DNA from: Paenibacillus lentus | GTDB lineage: Bacteria > Bacillota > Bacilli > Paenibacillales > Paenibacillaceae | Direction: 5' to 3' | Length of the DNA stretch: 64,000 nt | Assembly: GCF_003931855.1 (NCBI RefSeq) | Contig: NZ_CP034248.1 | Coordinates: 186,001 to 250,000 of the forward strand | Shown here: positions 37,486 to 45,518 of the stretch, one piece after another | Layout of the letters: each line of letters begins with the position of its first letter | How positions within the stretch are numbered: position 1 is the first letter of the stretch | Program-made: the position numbers and the translations under genes | Notes under the pieces: generated by a model | Told to the model about the DNA's origin: nothing | Database searches by the model: none | Seen by the model: the letters and a program-made list of their open reading frames with translations, nothing else

Positions 37486-38310
37486 CTATATTGAGATTTG
37501 AGCCGCCAGAACATATAACATCATGACGTATAGTCCGGATACAACTAGAAATACGGCGTCGCGCATAGTGAATCTCATGTAGGATAGCTTAATTCTTTTG
37601 ACCTCCGGCGAATGGTAGGCGTAGGAGAAACCTTTGGCTTCCAGCGCCTCAACGGTCGTGCGTGTACGTTTGGCGATGCTCAGGATTAATGGATAAAAAG
37701 ACAGCACCGCTATTTTCAAGAAGTAGACGATACTCCGCCAGTACAGCATCCCATGCCTTTGCGGAGCCACGCCCCGCAGCCGGAAGGACAGAAATATATG
37801 ATGGTATTCCTCCACCAGACTTGGGAGCATCCGATAGCCGTAAGCAATGCCGAACGACACCTGCTTCGGGACGCCGATGCGGAGCAGCCCGTCGCTCAGT
37901 CTCTCCGGATCCATCGAGCAAAATGCAGTTATGCTAGCCATCGAAATAACCGACAGTTTCATCGTTAGCTTCAACAAGGGCAAGATCGCCTCGCCGCCTC
38001 CGCTGAACAGCCAGGACACGATAAACAGATATCCCACTTGGCTCATCAAGCCAAGGCACAATATCAGTATAATTAGCGGGCTTACCCGTGACAGGATTGT
38101 GGTCACGACCATAAACAGAAACATCCCGAGCAGCAGAACCTCGTTATGAATGAACCATGGCGCAATACCGAAGTACAAATACCAGAGAAACAATGTCCGC
38201 GGATCCAGCCTGGCAAAAAAAGTATCGCCGTTGCCATAGGCCGTGTTGAGCAGTTCGATTTTGACTCCTTCCACGGACACACGATCCATCAGCTTACGAA
38301 CATACTCCAT
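37486..38310 (-). CDS. ECF transporter T component (EcfT)
   Basis: About 274 residues from the ATG at 38310 (GGAGG nine bases upstream), overlapping the ATPase stop by 17 nt. Membrane protein with five or so segments; RLDPRTLFLWYLYFG at the N-terminal part and two coupling-helix motifs, SFRLRGVAPQ and ALEAKGFSY (the Ala-Arg/Lys-Gly ARG-type boxes that contact the ATPases). Couples ATP hydrolysis to the S component. Confidence 0.9.
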   Translation of the reverse strand: MEYVRKLMDRVSVEGVKIELLNTAYGNGDTFFARLDPRTLFLWYLYFGIAPWFIHNEVLLLGMFLFMVVTTILSRVSPLIILILCLGLMSQVGYLFIVSWLFSGGGEAILPLLKLTMKLSVISMASITAFCSMDPERLSDGLLRIGVPKQVSFGIAYGYRMLPSLVEEYHHIFLSFRLRGVAPQRHGMLYWRSIVYFLKIAVLSFYPLILSIAKRTRTTVEALEAKGFSYAYHSPEVKRIKLSYMRFTMRDAVFLVVSGLYVMMLYVLAAQISI

Positions 38311-40270
38311 CCTTTGCCGCCTCCCTCCTCGATTCATTCCAGCGCTGTGCAAATTCGTCCACCGTATAGCATAGCGGCAACATGTCTAGTCTGCGGCTAA
38401 GCTCCATAATTTGCGGCGCCGCCAGGCCCGCTTGCAGCAGTAAATCTGCATCAGCAAACACCGACTCCCGCGTGCCGTCCCGGATTATATCTCCCTGATG
38501 CATAACAATGACACGATTGGCCCATTCCGCTACAAGCTGCATGTCATGCGTAGCCACAATGACGGTCTCCACATGACGGTTCAATTGCAGCAGCAGGCGA
38601 GTGATATCTTTACGGGTCGCAATATCGAGATTCGCGGTCGGCTCGTCGAGTAAAATCACGGAAGGGTTCATCGCCACGCCAATCGCCAACGAGGCACGCC
38701 GTTGCTGGCCGCCGCTAAGAAGCCGACCGTCCCGATGCTGCAGCTCGGTTAGCCCGAAACTCTCCAGAATGGCGTCTACCTTAGCCTGGTATCCGTCCAC
38801 ACGGCGCGCCTTCAGAAAGAACTCCACATCCTTGCGAATTGAATCCTCAATGAACATTTCCTCCGGATTTTGATAAATATAGGTCACTGTATTGGCGAGC
38901 TGCTCAGGCGTCGTCTTGGCCGTATCAACTCCTTTAACGTGAATATATCCGTTCTCCGGCTTGGTCACCCCAGTAATCAGCCTCATGAAAGAGGACTTCC
39001 CTGCCCCATTATTGCCCACCAAAGCAACCAAGTCCCCCGCCCTAAACGATACACTGACATCCCGCAGCACAACCTTACGCTCGCGGCTCACTGTTCGGTA
39101 AGAGTAACGGATATGCTTCGCTTCAATAATGACATCCCTTCTCTCCCCCCTTGTCCCTTCTTCCGTGCAATAAATTCCTGAACCCGTGGCAACATCGTTG
39201 CCCTTCACCAGGTTCAGCCCGCCAACAGCCTCTAGCTGTTCCGATATCCTCAACCGCTGGAAGTAGTCAACCGCCTCGTCCAGCGTTACAGGATAGGGTG
39301 CGCCGACACCCATTCCCACATCACTCGATCCACCAGCGATCTGGGAACCGAACCCCATCTTAGGCAAGTTGGTAATATCCTCCCTTAACTCGGCCCTACT
39401 TAGCCCGCTCCCGCCTTTCCCGGCAGCTTCCGCCACTTTGTCGGCAGCCTGAGTCACCTGCGGAGGATAGATCTGGCTGGCCCGCAGCTGCTCCAGTTCC
39501 AGAAGCGCCTCCTTTACCGGCTTCGACCACACCGCTCGGCCTTGGTTCAACAGCACAACCTGTTTGCAATATTCGGCGATAAACTCCGTATGGTGCTCGA
39601 TGACAATAATCGTTTTCCCATACTGCTCGTTCAACTGCTTAAGAAGATCATAGATATCCTGGGCATGACGCGGATCAAGCTGGGCAACCGGCTCGTCAAT
39701 AATGAGAATATCCGGATCCAGCGAGACGGCTCCCGCCAAAGCCAACTGATGCTTCTGCCCCCCACTTAACTGCCAGATGAACTCCTTCGGGTCAACATTT
39801 AGATCAACTAAACGTAACGCTTGTAATCCACGTTCCAGGTAATCCTCGAACCCATAATTCAGCGGAGCAAAACTGGCATCATCCAGCACGGTCGGACGTA
39901 TCAGTTGATTCTCAAAATCCTGATACACATACCCTACATGGCGCGATAGCTGGGCAACATCATGCTCCAGAGTCTGCAGCCCGTTCACAAGGACGCTCCC
40001 TTCGAAATCTCCGACATAATAGTGAGGGATTAGTCCGTTTAGCGTCTTGCACAGCGTTGATTTTCCGCTGCCATTACCGCCGATGACGGCGATGAAGTCG
40101 CCGCGCTTAATTTGCAATGTTACCCCATTCAAGACAGGTACCTCTGAGCCAGGATATGTAAAGGTAACATTATCTACAGATACGATCCAATCAGGCGCCG
40201 AATTTTTCATCACGGAATTTTTCGTCACGGATATATCTGTTTCTTTCCATTCAGTCCTATGTTCAACCAT
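38294..40270 (-). CDS. ECF transporter fused A-A' ATPase
   Basis: 658 residues holding two ABC domains. First: Walker A GGNGSGKST (64-72), signature LSGGQKHQLALAGA, Walker B DILIIDEPVAQLDP. Second (about 385-620): Walker A GNNGAGKSS, signature LSGGQQRRASLA, Walker B VILLDEPTANLD. A ~110-residue linker separates them and is Gly/Ala-rich. This replaces separate EcfA/EcfA' subunits. ATG at 40270 with GGAGGG. Middle gene of the four-gene operon. Confidence 0.92.
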   Translation of the reverse strand: MVEHRTEWKETDISVTKNSVMKNSAPDWIVSVDNVTFTYPGSEVPVLNGVTLQIKRGDFIAVIGGNGSGKSTLCKTLNGLIPHYYVGDFEGSVLVNGLQTLEHDVAQLSRHVGYVYQDFENQLIRPTVLDDASFAPLNYGFEDYLERGLQALRLVDLNVDPKEFIWQLSGGQKHQLALAGAVSLDPDILIIDEPVAQLDPRHAQDIYDLLKQLNEQYGKTIIVIEHHTEFIAEYCKQVVLLNQGRAVWSKPVKEALLELEQLRASQIYPPQVTQAADKVAEAAGKGGSGLSRAELREDITNLPKMGFGSQIAGGSSDVGMGVGAPYPVTLDEAVDYFQRLRISEQLEAVGGLNLVKGNDVATGSGIYCTEEGTRGERRDVIIEAKHIRYSYRTVSRERKVVLRDVSVSFRAGDLVALVGNNGAGKSSFMRLITGVTKPENGYIHVKGVDTAKTTPEQLANTVTYIYQNPEEMFIEDSIRKDVEFFLKARRVDGYQAKVDAILESFGLTELQHRDGRLLSGGQQRRASLAIGVAMNPSVILLDEPTANLDIATRKDITRLLLQLNRHVETVIVATHDMQLVAEWANRVIVMHQGDIIRDGTRESVFADADLLLQAGLAAPQIMELSRRLDMLPLCYTVDEFAQRWNESRREAAKDGVCS

Positions 40271-40290
40271 GCCTTACCCTCCATCCTGCT

Positions 40291-41163
40291 TTAGATCCCG
40301 GTTCCTGCTGTTCTCGACCGCTTCCCCCGGCGAACCAGCACCCAAATCGTAAGACATGCCACTACGGCGGCAGCCCCGATACTAACCCATACGAACCAAC
40401 CGCCAATACTGTTTAGGTAATCCGCATCCCATTCCATGAGCGCCATATCAGATTCCGAGAGAAATTCAGCTACGGCTGCCAAAAGAGCTAGTATAATGGA
40501 AACGACAATTAACCTAGGGGCGATAATTTCACCCAGTGAATATTTCATCTTATTATTTCTAGGTTTCATGCCAAGCAGCGGTTCGATTTTACCGTACAGT
40601 CGAGGCACCAGGTACAGCGTTGGCAGTAACGCGAACAGAATACCTGAGAACAATACATCGTTCAAAAAAGCCACTCCTTCAACCACGACGACGCTTTGCG
40701 CCAATCCGGGGACTGCTTCAAACTCTTCAACACCAATCCATACCTTAGCAATATCGACCGTACAGCTGATAAATTGGTGAATAATGACTCCGGTCATGGC
40801 TGCCACGCCCACCTGCCTGCGGTTCTTTGGATCGTTGACAAGTGTTCCAGCAATGAACATCGCTAGCGAGAAGGCGATAAACTTCTCCAGCTCGCCAAGT
40901 CCGCCGAACTGCCCCAGCATAATTTCGCCAAAAATAACTTCGCCCAGCGCAGCACCAACCGCCGCATAGAACGGATGAAACAAAATGCACAGCGTCAGCG
41001 GAATGAACGCAAAATATTCCACCGACAGCTCGATCGGCCCCAACCGAACCGACGGAATAAGCTCGGTGATCATATTGGACAGACCGTATAGCGACATCGA
41101 AAGAATAAATACCATCATTTTTTGTGATTGGGTTAACACATATCTTTGCCTTAATTGAGCCAC
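40291..41163 (-). CDS. ECF transporter substrate-binding (S) component
   Basis: 290 residues, GTG start at 41163 with GGAGGGG. Membrane protein with six or more hydrophobic segments, e.g. FIPLTLCILFHPFYAAVGAA with the GALGEVIFGE loop typical of S components. C-terminal extension with a seventh segment and basic tail (VLVRRGKRSR). It is not one of the vitamin S components I can recognise, so the ligand is unknown. The operon also has a PHP enzyme and a divergent RpiR sugar-phosphate-type regulator. Confidence 0.8.
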   Translation of the reverse strand: MAQLRQRYVLTQSQKMMVFILSMSLYGLSNMITELIPSVRLGPIELSVEYFAFIPLTLCILFHPFYAAVGAALGEVIFGEIMLGQFGGLGELEKFIAFSLAMFIAGTLVNDPKNRRQVGVAAMTGVIIHQFISCTVDIAKVWIGVEEFEAVPGLAQSVVVVEGVAFLNDVLFSGILFALLPTLYLVPRLYGKIEPLLGMKPRNNKMKYSLGEIIAPRLIVVSIILALLAAVAEFLSESDMALMEWDADYLNSIGGWFVWVSIGAAAVVACLTIWVLVRRGKRSRTAGTGI

Positions 41164-41378
41164 TAACTTCCCCTCCTAGCCTTAGATAGCTCCACTATAA
41201 AGAGGAATTATTAAGCGACCATCCCTATCGTGTAAATGATATGTAAAATTTATTTCATTTTATCCAGTAGTGAAAAAAATATATCATTTTTGATTGAATT
41301 TCATGCCCCCGCTCTCCCTTTTATGTTAATCTAGTGCTATCAACTCACTCATCAGGTATAGAAAGAGAGGCCAACCTC
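41164..41378. promoter_or_regulatory. Divergent regulatory region of the ECF operon and rpiR
   Basis: AT-rich; contains imperfect palindromes such as AAAATTTATTTCATTTTA (about 41246) and TGAAAAAAATATATCATTTT (about 41271), candidates for RpiR operator sites. No clear -35/-10 pair chosen. Confidence 0.4.
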
Positions 41379-42209
41379 ATGAACATGGACTGGAATGTAG
41401 ATTCCTTATCTCCGGGTCAATATAAAATTGCCGACTATATTCAAAAAAATATGCAAACCGTACTCTTTCTAACCGAGCAGGAAATCGCCGATACTCTGGG
41501 ACTCAGCATTGCTTCTGTATCGAGGTTTTGGCGCTCTGTCGGGTTTAAAAACATTAAAGATTTCAAAAATCAGCTGCGCGAGCATTTGGAAGTTACCCCC
41601 GCCGCTAAAATGAAGAACATCATGAGTAAAGCAGACGCGAACTCCCTTCCCGGACAACTGTTCGCTTCGAGCGTGGAGCACCTGGAAAGCACGCTGCAGT
41701 ATTATTCCCAGCAAGCATTTGAAGCGGCGGTCGATGCTATCGTCACGGCAAGAAGGATATACCTCTATGGCCCAGGTCCCTCGTCCGGTCTGGCCCACCT
41801 GATGCACTATCGCCTCAGCCGCTTCGGTCTATCCATGCACCATCTTGATCGCGGGGGCAGCGAGTTATTCGAGGATCTGCTCCATATCACCGACGAAGAT
41901 GTCGTCGTCCTCTTCGGCTTCGTCCGATTGCTGCCAGAAGCCAGGGTGATCATCCAGCATGCCAAAGAACGCGGCTACCTTACACTGCTGATCACCGATC
42001 GCCTCGTCTCCGACTTTTCGGGTCAAAGCGATATTACCCTGTATACCAGCCGTGGAGAGATCTGGGAATTCCATTCGATGATCGCCCCGACGTTTATGGT
42101 AGAGAACTTAATCGTTGCTGCCGGGATGAAAAACCAAGATCTCCACCTGCATAAATTGGAACAATTAAACCAACTGCGCAAAAAGTACGACCATGAGCTG
42201 CCGCGATAA
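41379..42209 (+). CDS. MurR/RpiR-family regulator
   Basis: About 276 residues from the ATG at 41379 (AGAGAGG eight bases before). N-terminal HTH_6 domain (ADYIQKNMQTVLFLTEQEIA then DTLGLSIASVSRFWRSVGF) and a C-terminal SIS domain (~110-240; RRIYLYGPGPSSGLAHLMHY; DEDVVVLFGFVRLLPEARVI). SIS domains bind sugar phosphates. It is divergent from the ECF operon and very probably its regulator, hinting that the transported or processed ligand is sugar-like or phosphorylated. Confidence 0.87.
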   Translation: MNMDWNVDSLSPGQYKIADYIQKNMQTVLFLTEQEIADTLGLSIASVSRFWRSVGFKNIKDFKNQLREHLEVTPAAKMKNIMSKADANSLPGQLFASSVEHLESTLQYYSQQAFEAAVDAIVTARRIYLYGPGPSSGLAHLMHYRLSRFGLSMHHLDRGGSELFEDLLHITDEDVVVLFGFVRLLPEARVIIQHAKERGYLTLLITDRLVSDFSGQSDITLYTSRGEIWEFHSMIAPTFMVENLIVAAGMKNQDLHLHKLEQLNQLRKKYDHELPR

Positions 42210-42369
42210 ATGTTCACAATTTTTTTAATGTCTTCCTCCGTCCCCCACTCGCCGCACCAGGATTGCTTTCAACTGTTTTTTCATGATTTTTCAACCTCCT
42301 GCTAGTGAAGACACCTGTTTACAAACACTATATATTGGGGTAATCTTAGTTGCAGACAACCAAATATAG

Positions 42370-42610
42370 TGGAACCGGGTGATCCAGCCATCAATACGAG
42401 GCTGGGGCTTAAAAGGGAAGTGCGGTGCAAAACCGCTGCGGTCCCGCCACTGTGACCGGACGTTCAGGGAGTTGTTTTCCAACATCCTTGTAATGCTTCA
42501 CTAACAAGAAGCCACTGGAGATGGCCAGCCATCTGCGGGAAGGCGTTAGCGAAGAGTCCGGAAGCCAGGAGACCTGCCCGCTTTCCATTGACACCAAATA
42601 AACCTGCGAG
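42370..42610 (+). ncRNA. Cobalamin riboswitch
   Basis: Core landmarks in order: AAAAGGGAAGTGCGGTGCAA (42411 on), AACCGCTGCGGTCCCGCCAC, TGTGACCGG, GCCACTGG, GGGAAGGCG and the B12 box with GTCCGGAAGCCAGGAGACCT. These are the conserved pieces of the RF00174 aptamer. It precedes nrdD by about 170 nt. Bound adenosylcobalamin is expected to lower expression of the B12-independent reductases downstream. Confidence 0.95.
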
Positions 42611-42691
42611 GAACAGGTAGGTGTCCGCTTGCAGATTACATAGACTTTCATCAATCTTTACTGAGCCGATGAAAATTTCAACGCGCATTCG

Positions 42692-42730
42692 GGCATTTTC
42701 AACCTTGCATGGTCGAAAATGCCTTTTTAT
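42692..42730 (+). terminator. Riboswitch expression platform terminator
   Basis: GGCATTTTC (42692-42700) pairs with GAAAATGCC (42714-42723) followed by TTTTTAT. A strong intrinsic terminator between aptamer and nrdD, so control is probably by transcription termination. Confidence 0.85.
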
Positions 42731-42770
42731 ATGCTTTTAATGTCTAGTTTTTCGGGAGGGAAACTTTGTT

Positions 42771-44747
42771 ATGGCGATTATGAATCAGGTTTATGCAAGC
42801 CGCCAAGACATGTTGGAGGAAGTTATTACATTAGGAGAAGAAATCGTGGAGAGCCGCAACCTTGAAGTTCTGCGCGAGAATGCCAATCTGAATGGCGAAA
42901 GCTTCTCCGGGAAAATGAGCAAGTTCGGCAGCGAGTATGCGAAATGGTATGCAGGTCACTTCGTCATGCCTAAACAGCTCGTTCAGGCGATTCAAGACAA
43001 TTTTGTTTACGTTCACGACTTGGATCAATATGCGATTGGGACGACAAACTGCATCTTCATTCCATTCGACAAGCTGCTGCGGGAGGGATTCAATACTGGT
43101 AACGGCAGTGTAAGACCGCCGAACTCCATCATGACGGCGATGGCACTTGTGGCGATCATTTTTCAGTCCCAGCAAAATGCGCAATACGGCGGCGTATCCG
43201 CCAACAAACTCGATCACGATCTGGCGCCTTATGTGACCAAATCCTTCAGCAAATATTTCCGCAAGGGCTTGGATTACTTCGAAGAAGGCGACATGGATGC
43301 GGATTACGGCTTCATCACCATGGCTCGTGGCGATCTTCAGGCGCAGTATCCGAGAGCCTTCAAATATGCGCTTAAAGAGACCGAGAGCGAGACGCTGCAG
43401 GCCGCCGAAAGCCTCATTCACAATCTCAATACGATGTCGAGCCGGGCGGGTGGGCAAATTCCATTTACGAGCATCAACTACGGCACCTGTACTTCTATAG
43501 AAGGACAGCTTGTCATCCGCTCTCTGCTCACCGCAACGATGCGCGGGCTTGGCAGCGGCGAAACACCGATTTTTCCAATTCAGATTTTTAAATGCAAGCA
43601 AGGCATTAACCAGCAGCCAGGCGAACCCAACTATGAGCTGTTCCTGAAGGCGGCGGAATGTTCCGCAAAGCGTCTCTACCCGAACTTTGCCAACCTGGAT
43701 GCTCCGCTCAACTTAATGTATTACGATCCGGAGAACCCGGATACCGAATTCGCTACGATGGGCTGCCGCACGCGGGTGCTGAGCGACCGCTTCGGCCGCA
43801 ACCATCTTTCCGGCAAAGGCAATTTGTCCTTTAACACCTTGAACCTGGTCAAGCTTGGCCTGGAGCACGGTATTGTATTGGGGCAGCGGCAGACTGCAGA
43901 CGAGCAAGGCTTCTACCGTGAGCTGGAGCGCTATCTGGATATCGCTTTGGACGGGCTTCTGCACCGCTTCCAAATTCAAGCGTCCCAGAAAGCGAAGGCA
44001 TCCGACTTCATGATGCGGGAAGGCGTATGGGAAGGCGGCGAGCAGTTGAATCCCGAAGATACGGTTGGTGATTTGCTCAAACACGGCAGCTTGTCAATCG
44101 GCTTCATCGGGCTCGCGGAATGCATGAAAGCCATGTATGGCAAACATCACGGCGAAGATGCCGAGGTATATAATAAAGCCTACGACGTGATTGCCTTTAT
44201 GCGTGATTATTGCGACCGCCAGAGCGAGCGCCATAATCTGAACATTACCTTATTCGCTACGCCAGCCGAAGGCTTATCCGGTAAATTCACCAAGAAAGAC
44301 CGGGCCAACTATGGTGAGGTACCAGGGGTTGTGGACCGCGAATATTATACGAACTCTTTTCACATTCCGGTATATTACGATATCAGTGCAGCTAAAAAAA
44401 TAGAGCTAGAAGCCCCTTTTCACGGGTTATGCAATGCAGGAGCGATCTCTTACATTGAGCTTAATGGCAACGCCCGCAGCAATCCGGCTGCATTCCTGCG
44501 CATCATTCAGTACGCGTTGTCGCAGCAAGTCAGCTATTTCAGCATCAACCATCCGATCGACCGCTGTTCGGGCTGTGGATTTGAAGGTATTATCGGTGCG
44601 GTCTGCCCATCCTGCAACGCCAGCGAACAAGACGTCCATATTCGTCGGCTGCGGCGCGTGACCGGGTATTTAACCGGGGACTTCCAGACGCGCTTTAATG
44701 CCGCCAAGCAGGCTGAGGTTCGCGATCGTCTCAAGCATTCAACATGA
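42771..44747 (+). CDS. nrdD: Anaerobic (class III) ribonucleoside-triphosphate reductase
   Basis: 658 residues, ATG at 42771 with GGGAGGG upstream. Glycyl-radical enzyme: Gly632 in RRVTGYL near the C-terminus, preceded by a four-Cys zinc site in RCSGCGFEGIIGAVCPSCN. The N-terminal ATP cone of the E. coli enzyme is absent; the protein begins directly with the barrel region, as in several Firmicutes. It makes dNTPs without oxygen, using formate or thioredoxin-type reductants, after activation by NrdG. First gene of the B12-riboswitch transcription unit and overlaps nrdG by four bases. Confidence 0.94.
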   Translation: MAIMNQVYASRQDMLEEVITLGEEIVESRNLEVLRENANLNGESFSGKMSKFGSEYAKWYAGHFVMPKQLVQAIQDNFVYVHDLDQYAIGTTNCIFIPFDKLLREGFNTGNGSVRPPNSIMTAMALVAIIFQSQQNAQYGGVSANKLDHDLAPYVTKSFSKYFRKGLDYFEEGDMDADYGFITMARGDLQAQYPRAFKYALKETESETLQAAESLIHNLNTMSSRAGGQIPFTSINYGTCTSIEGQLVIRSLLTATMRGLGSGETPIFPIQIFKCKQGINQQPGEPNYELFLKAAECSAKRLYPNFANLDAPLNLMYYDPENPDTEFATMGCRTRVLSDRFGRNHLSGKGNLSFNTLNLVKLGLEHGIVLGQRQTADEQGFYRELERYLDIALDGLLHRFQIQASQKAKASDFMMREGVWEGGEQLNPEDTVGDLLKHGSLSIGFIGLAECMKAMYGKHHGEDAEVYNKAYDVIAFMRDYCDRQSERHNLNITLFATPAEGLSGKFTKKDRANYGEVPGVVDREYYTNSFHIPVYYDISAAKKIELEAPFHGLCNAGAISYIELNGNARSNPAAFLRIIQYALSQQVSYFSINHPIDRCSGCGFEGIIGAVCPSCNASEQDVHIRRLRRVTGYLTGDFQTRFNAAKQAEVRDRLKHST

Positions 44748-45262
44748 ACATTTGCGGCTATTACCCGGAATCGATTAATGAAGGTGAAGGATTGCGAGCA
44801 GCGCTCTTTATCAGCGGATGTCGCCATTACTGCAAAGGCTGCTTCAGTCCGGCCACCTGGAATTTTAACTACGGCGAACCCTTTACCCCTGAACGGGAAC
44901 AGGAAATTATCCGGGACATCGCTGGCAATCCGTTATTAAGCGGACTATCGATTCTCGGGGGAGACCCTTTTTTCTCGGCGGGGGAGGTCAGTGCGTTCCT
45001 CGACCGTTTGCGCGAGGCAGCAGGCCCTGTATCCGTCTGGATTTACAGCGGTTATACGTTCGAAGAGCTAATCGAAGACGTGAAGTCACCGGAATATGAA
45101 CTGCTACGCCGCTGCCAAGTATTAGTAGATGGGCGCTACGCCGATGAGTTACGGGATCCCTCCCTACTCTATCGCGGCAGCTCCAATCAAAGACTGATCG
45201 ACATTCCAGCAAGCCTGTCGCACCACAGCATTGTCGAATGGCAACCAACTCTTTCTTTCTAG
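44744..45262 (+). CDS. nrdG: NrdD-activating radical SAM protein
   Basis: 172 residues, ATGA overlap with nrdD. CRHYCKGC supplies the CxxxCxxC cysteines of the [4Fe-4S] cluster; ISGCRHYCKGCFSPATWNF and LSILGGDPFF (GGE-like motif) follow the NrdG pattern. It generates the glycyl radical on NrdD using S-adenosylmethionine. Normal length for the family. Confidence 0.94.
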   Translation: MNICGYYPESINEGEGLRAALFISGCRHYCKGCFSPATWNFNYGEPFTPEREQEIIRDIAGNPLLSGLSILGGDPFFSAGEVSAFLDRLREAAGPVSVWIYSGYTFEELIEDVKSPEYELLRRCQVLVDGRYADELRDPSLLYRGSSNQRLIDIPASLSHHSIVEWQPTLSF

Positions 45263-45518
45263 CTGACTGCCTTTCTAGTATAAATGTCATTTGCGTTCAT
45301 TCTATTATCGTCTCCGGCGCTAAGTCATATTGTGCTTGCTCGAAGCTCCACTATCGATCACGAGGATATAGTTGTTGATCTTTTGAGCCCGCATATGCAG
45401 CGCCTCTTTTTTTGACCAATACTTGCAATTTAAGAATTAAAGTTTTGCACTTCTAGGATTTTATAAAGATAAAAGACTGAATATCCCCTGTCAGTCAGGA
45501 AAGCGAGGAGTATTTTAC

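Noticed and set aside
37649-37968. Overlapping frames inside ecfT on both strands
   Set aside because: Shadow frames of ecfT; no RBS and no conserved domains.
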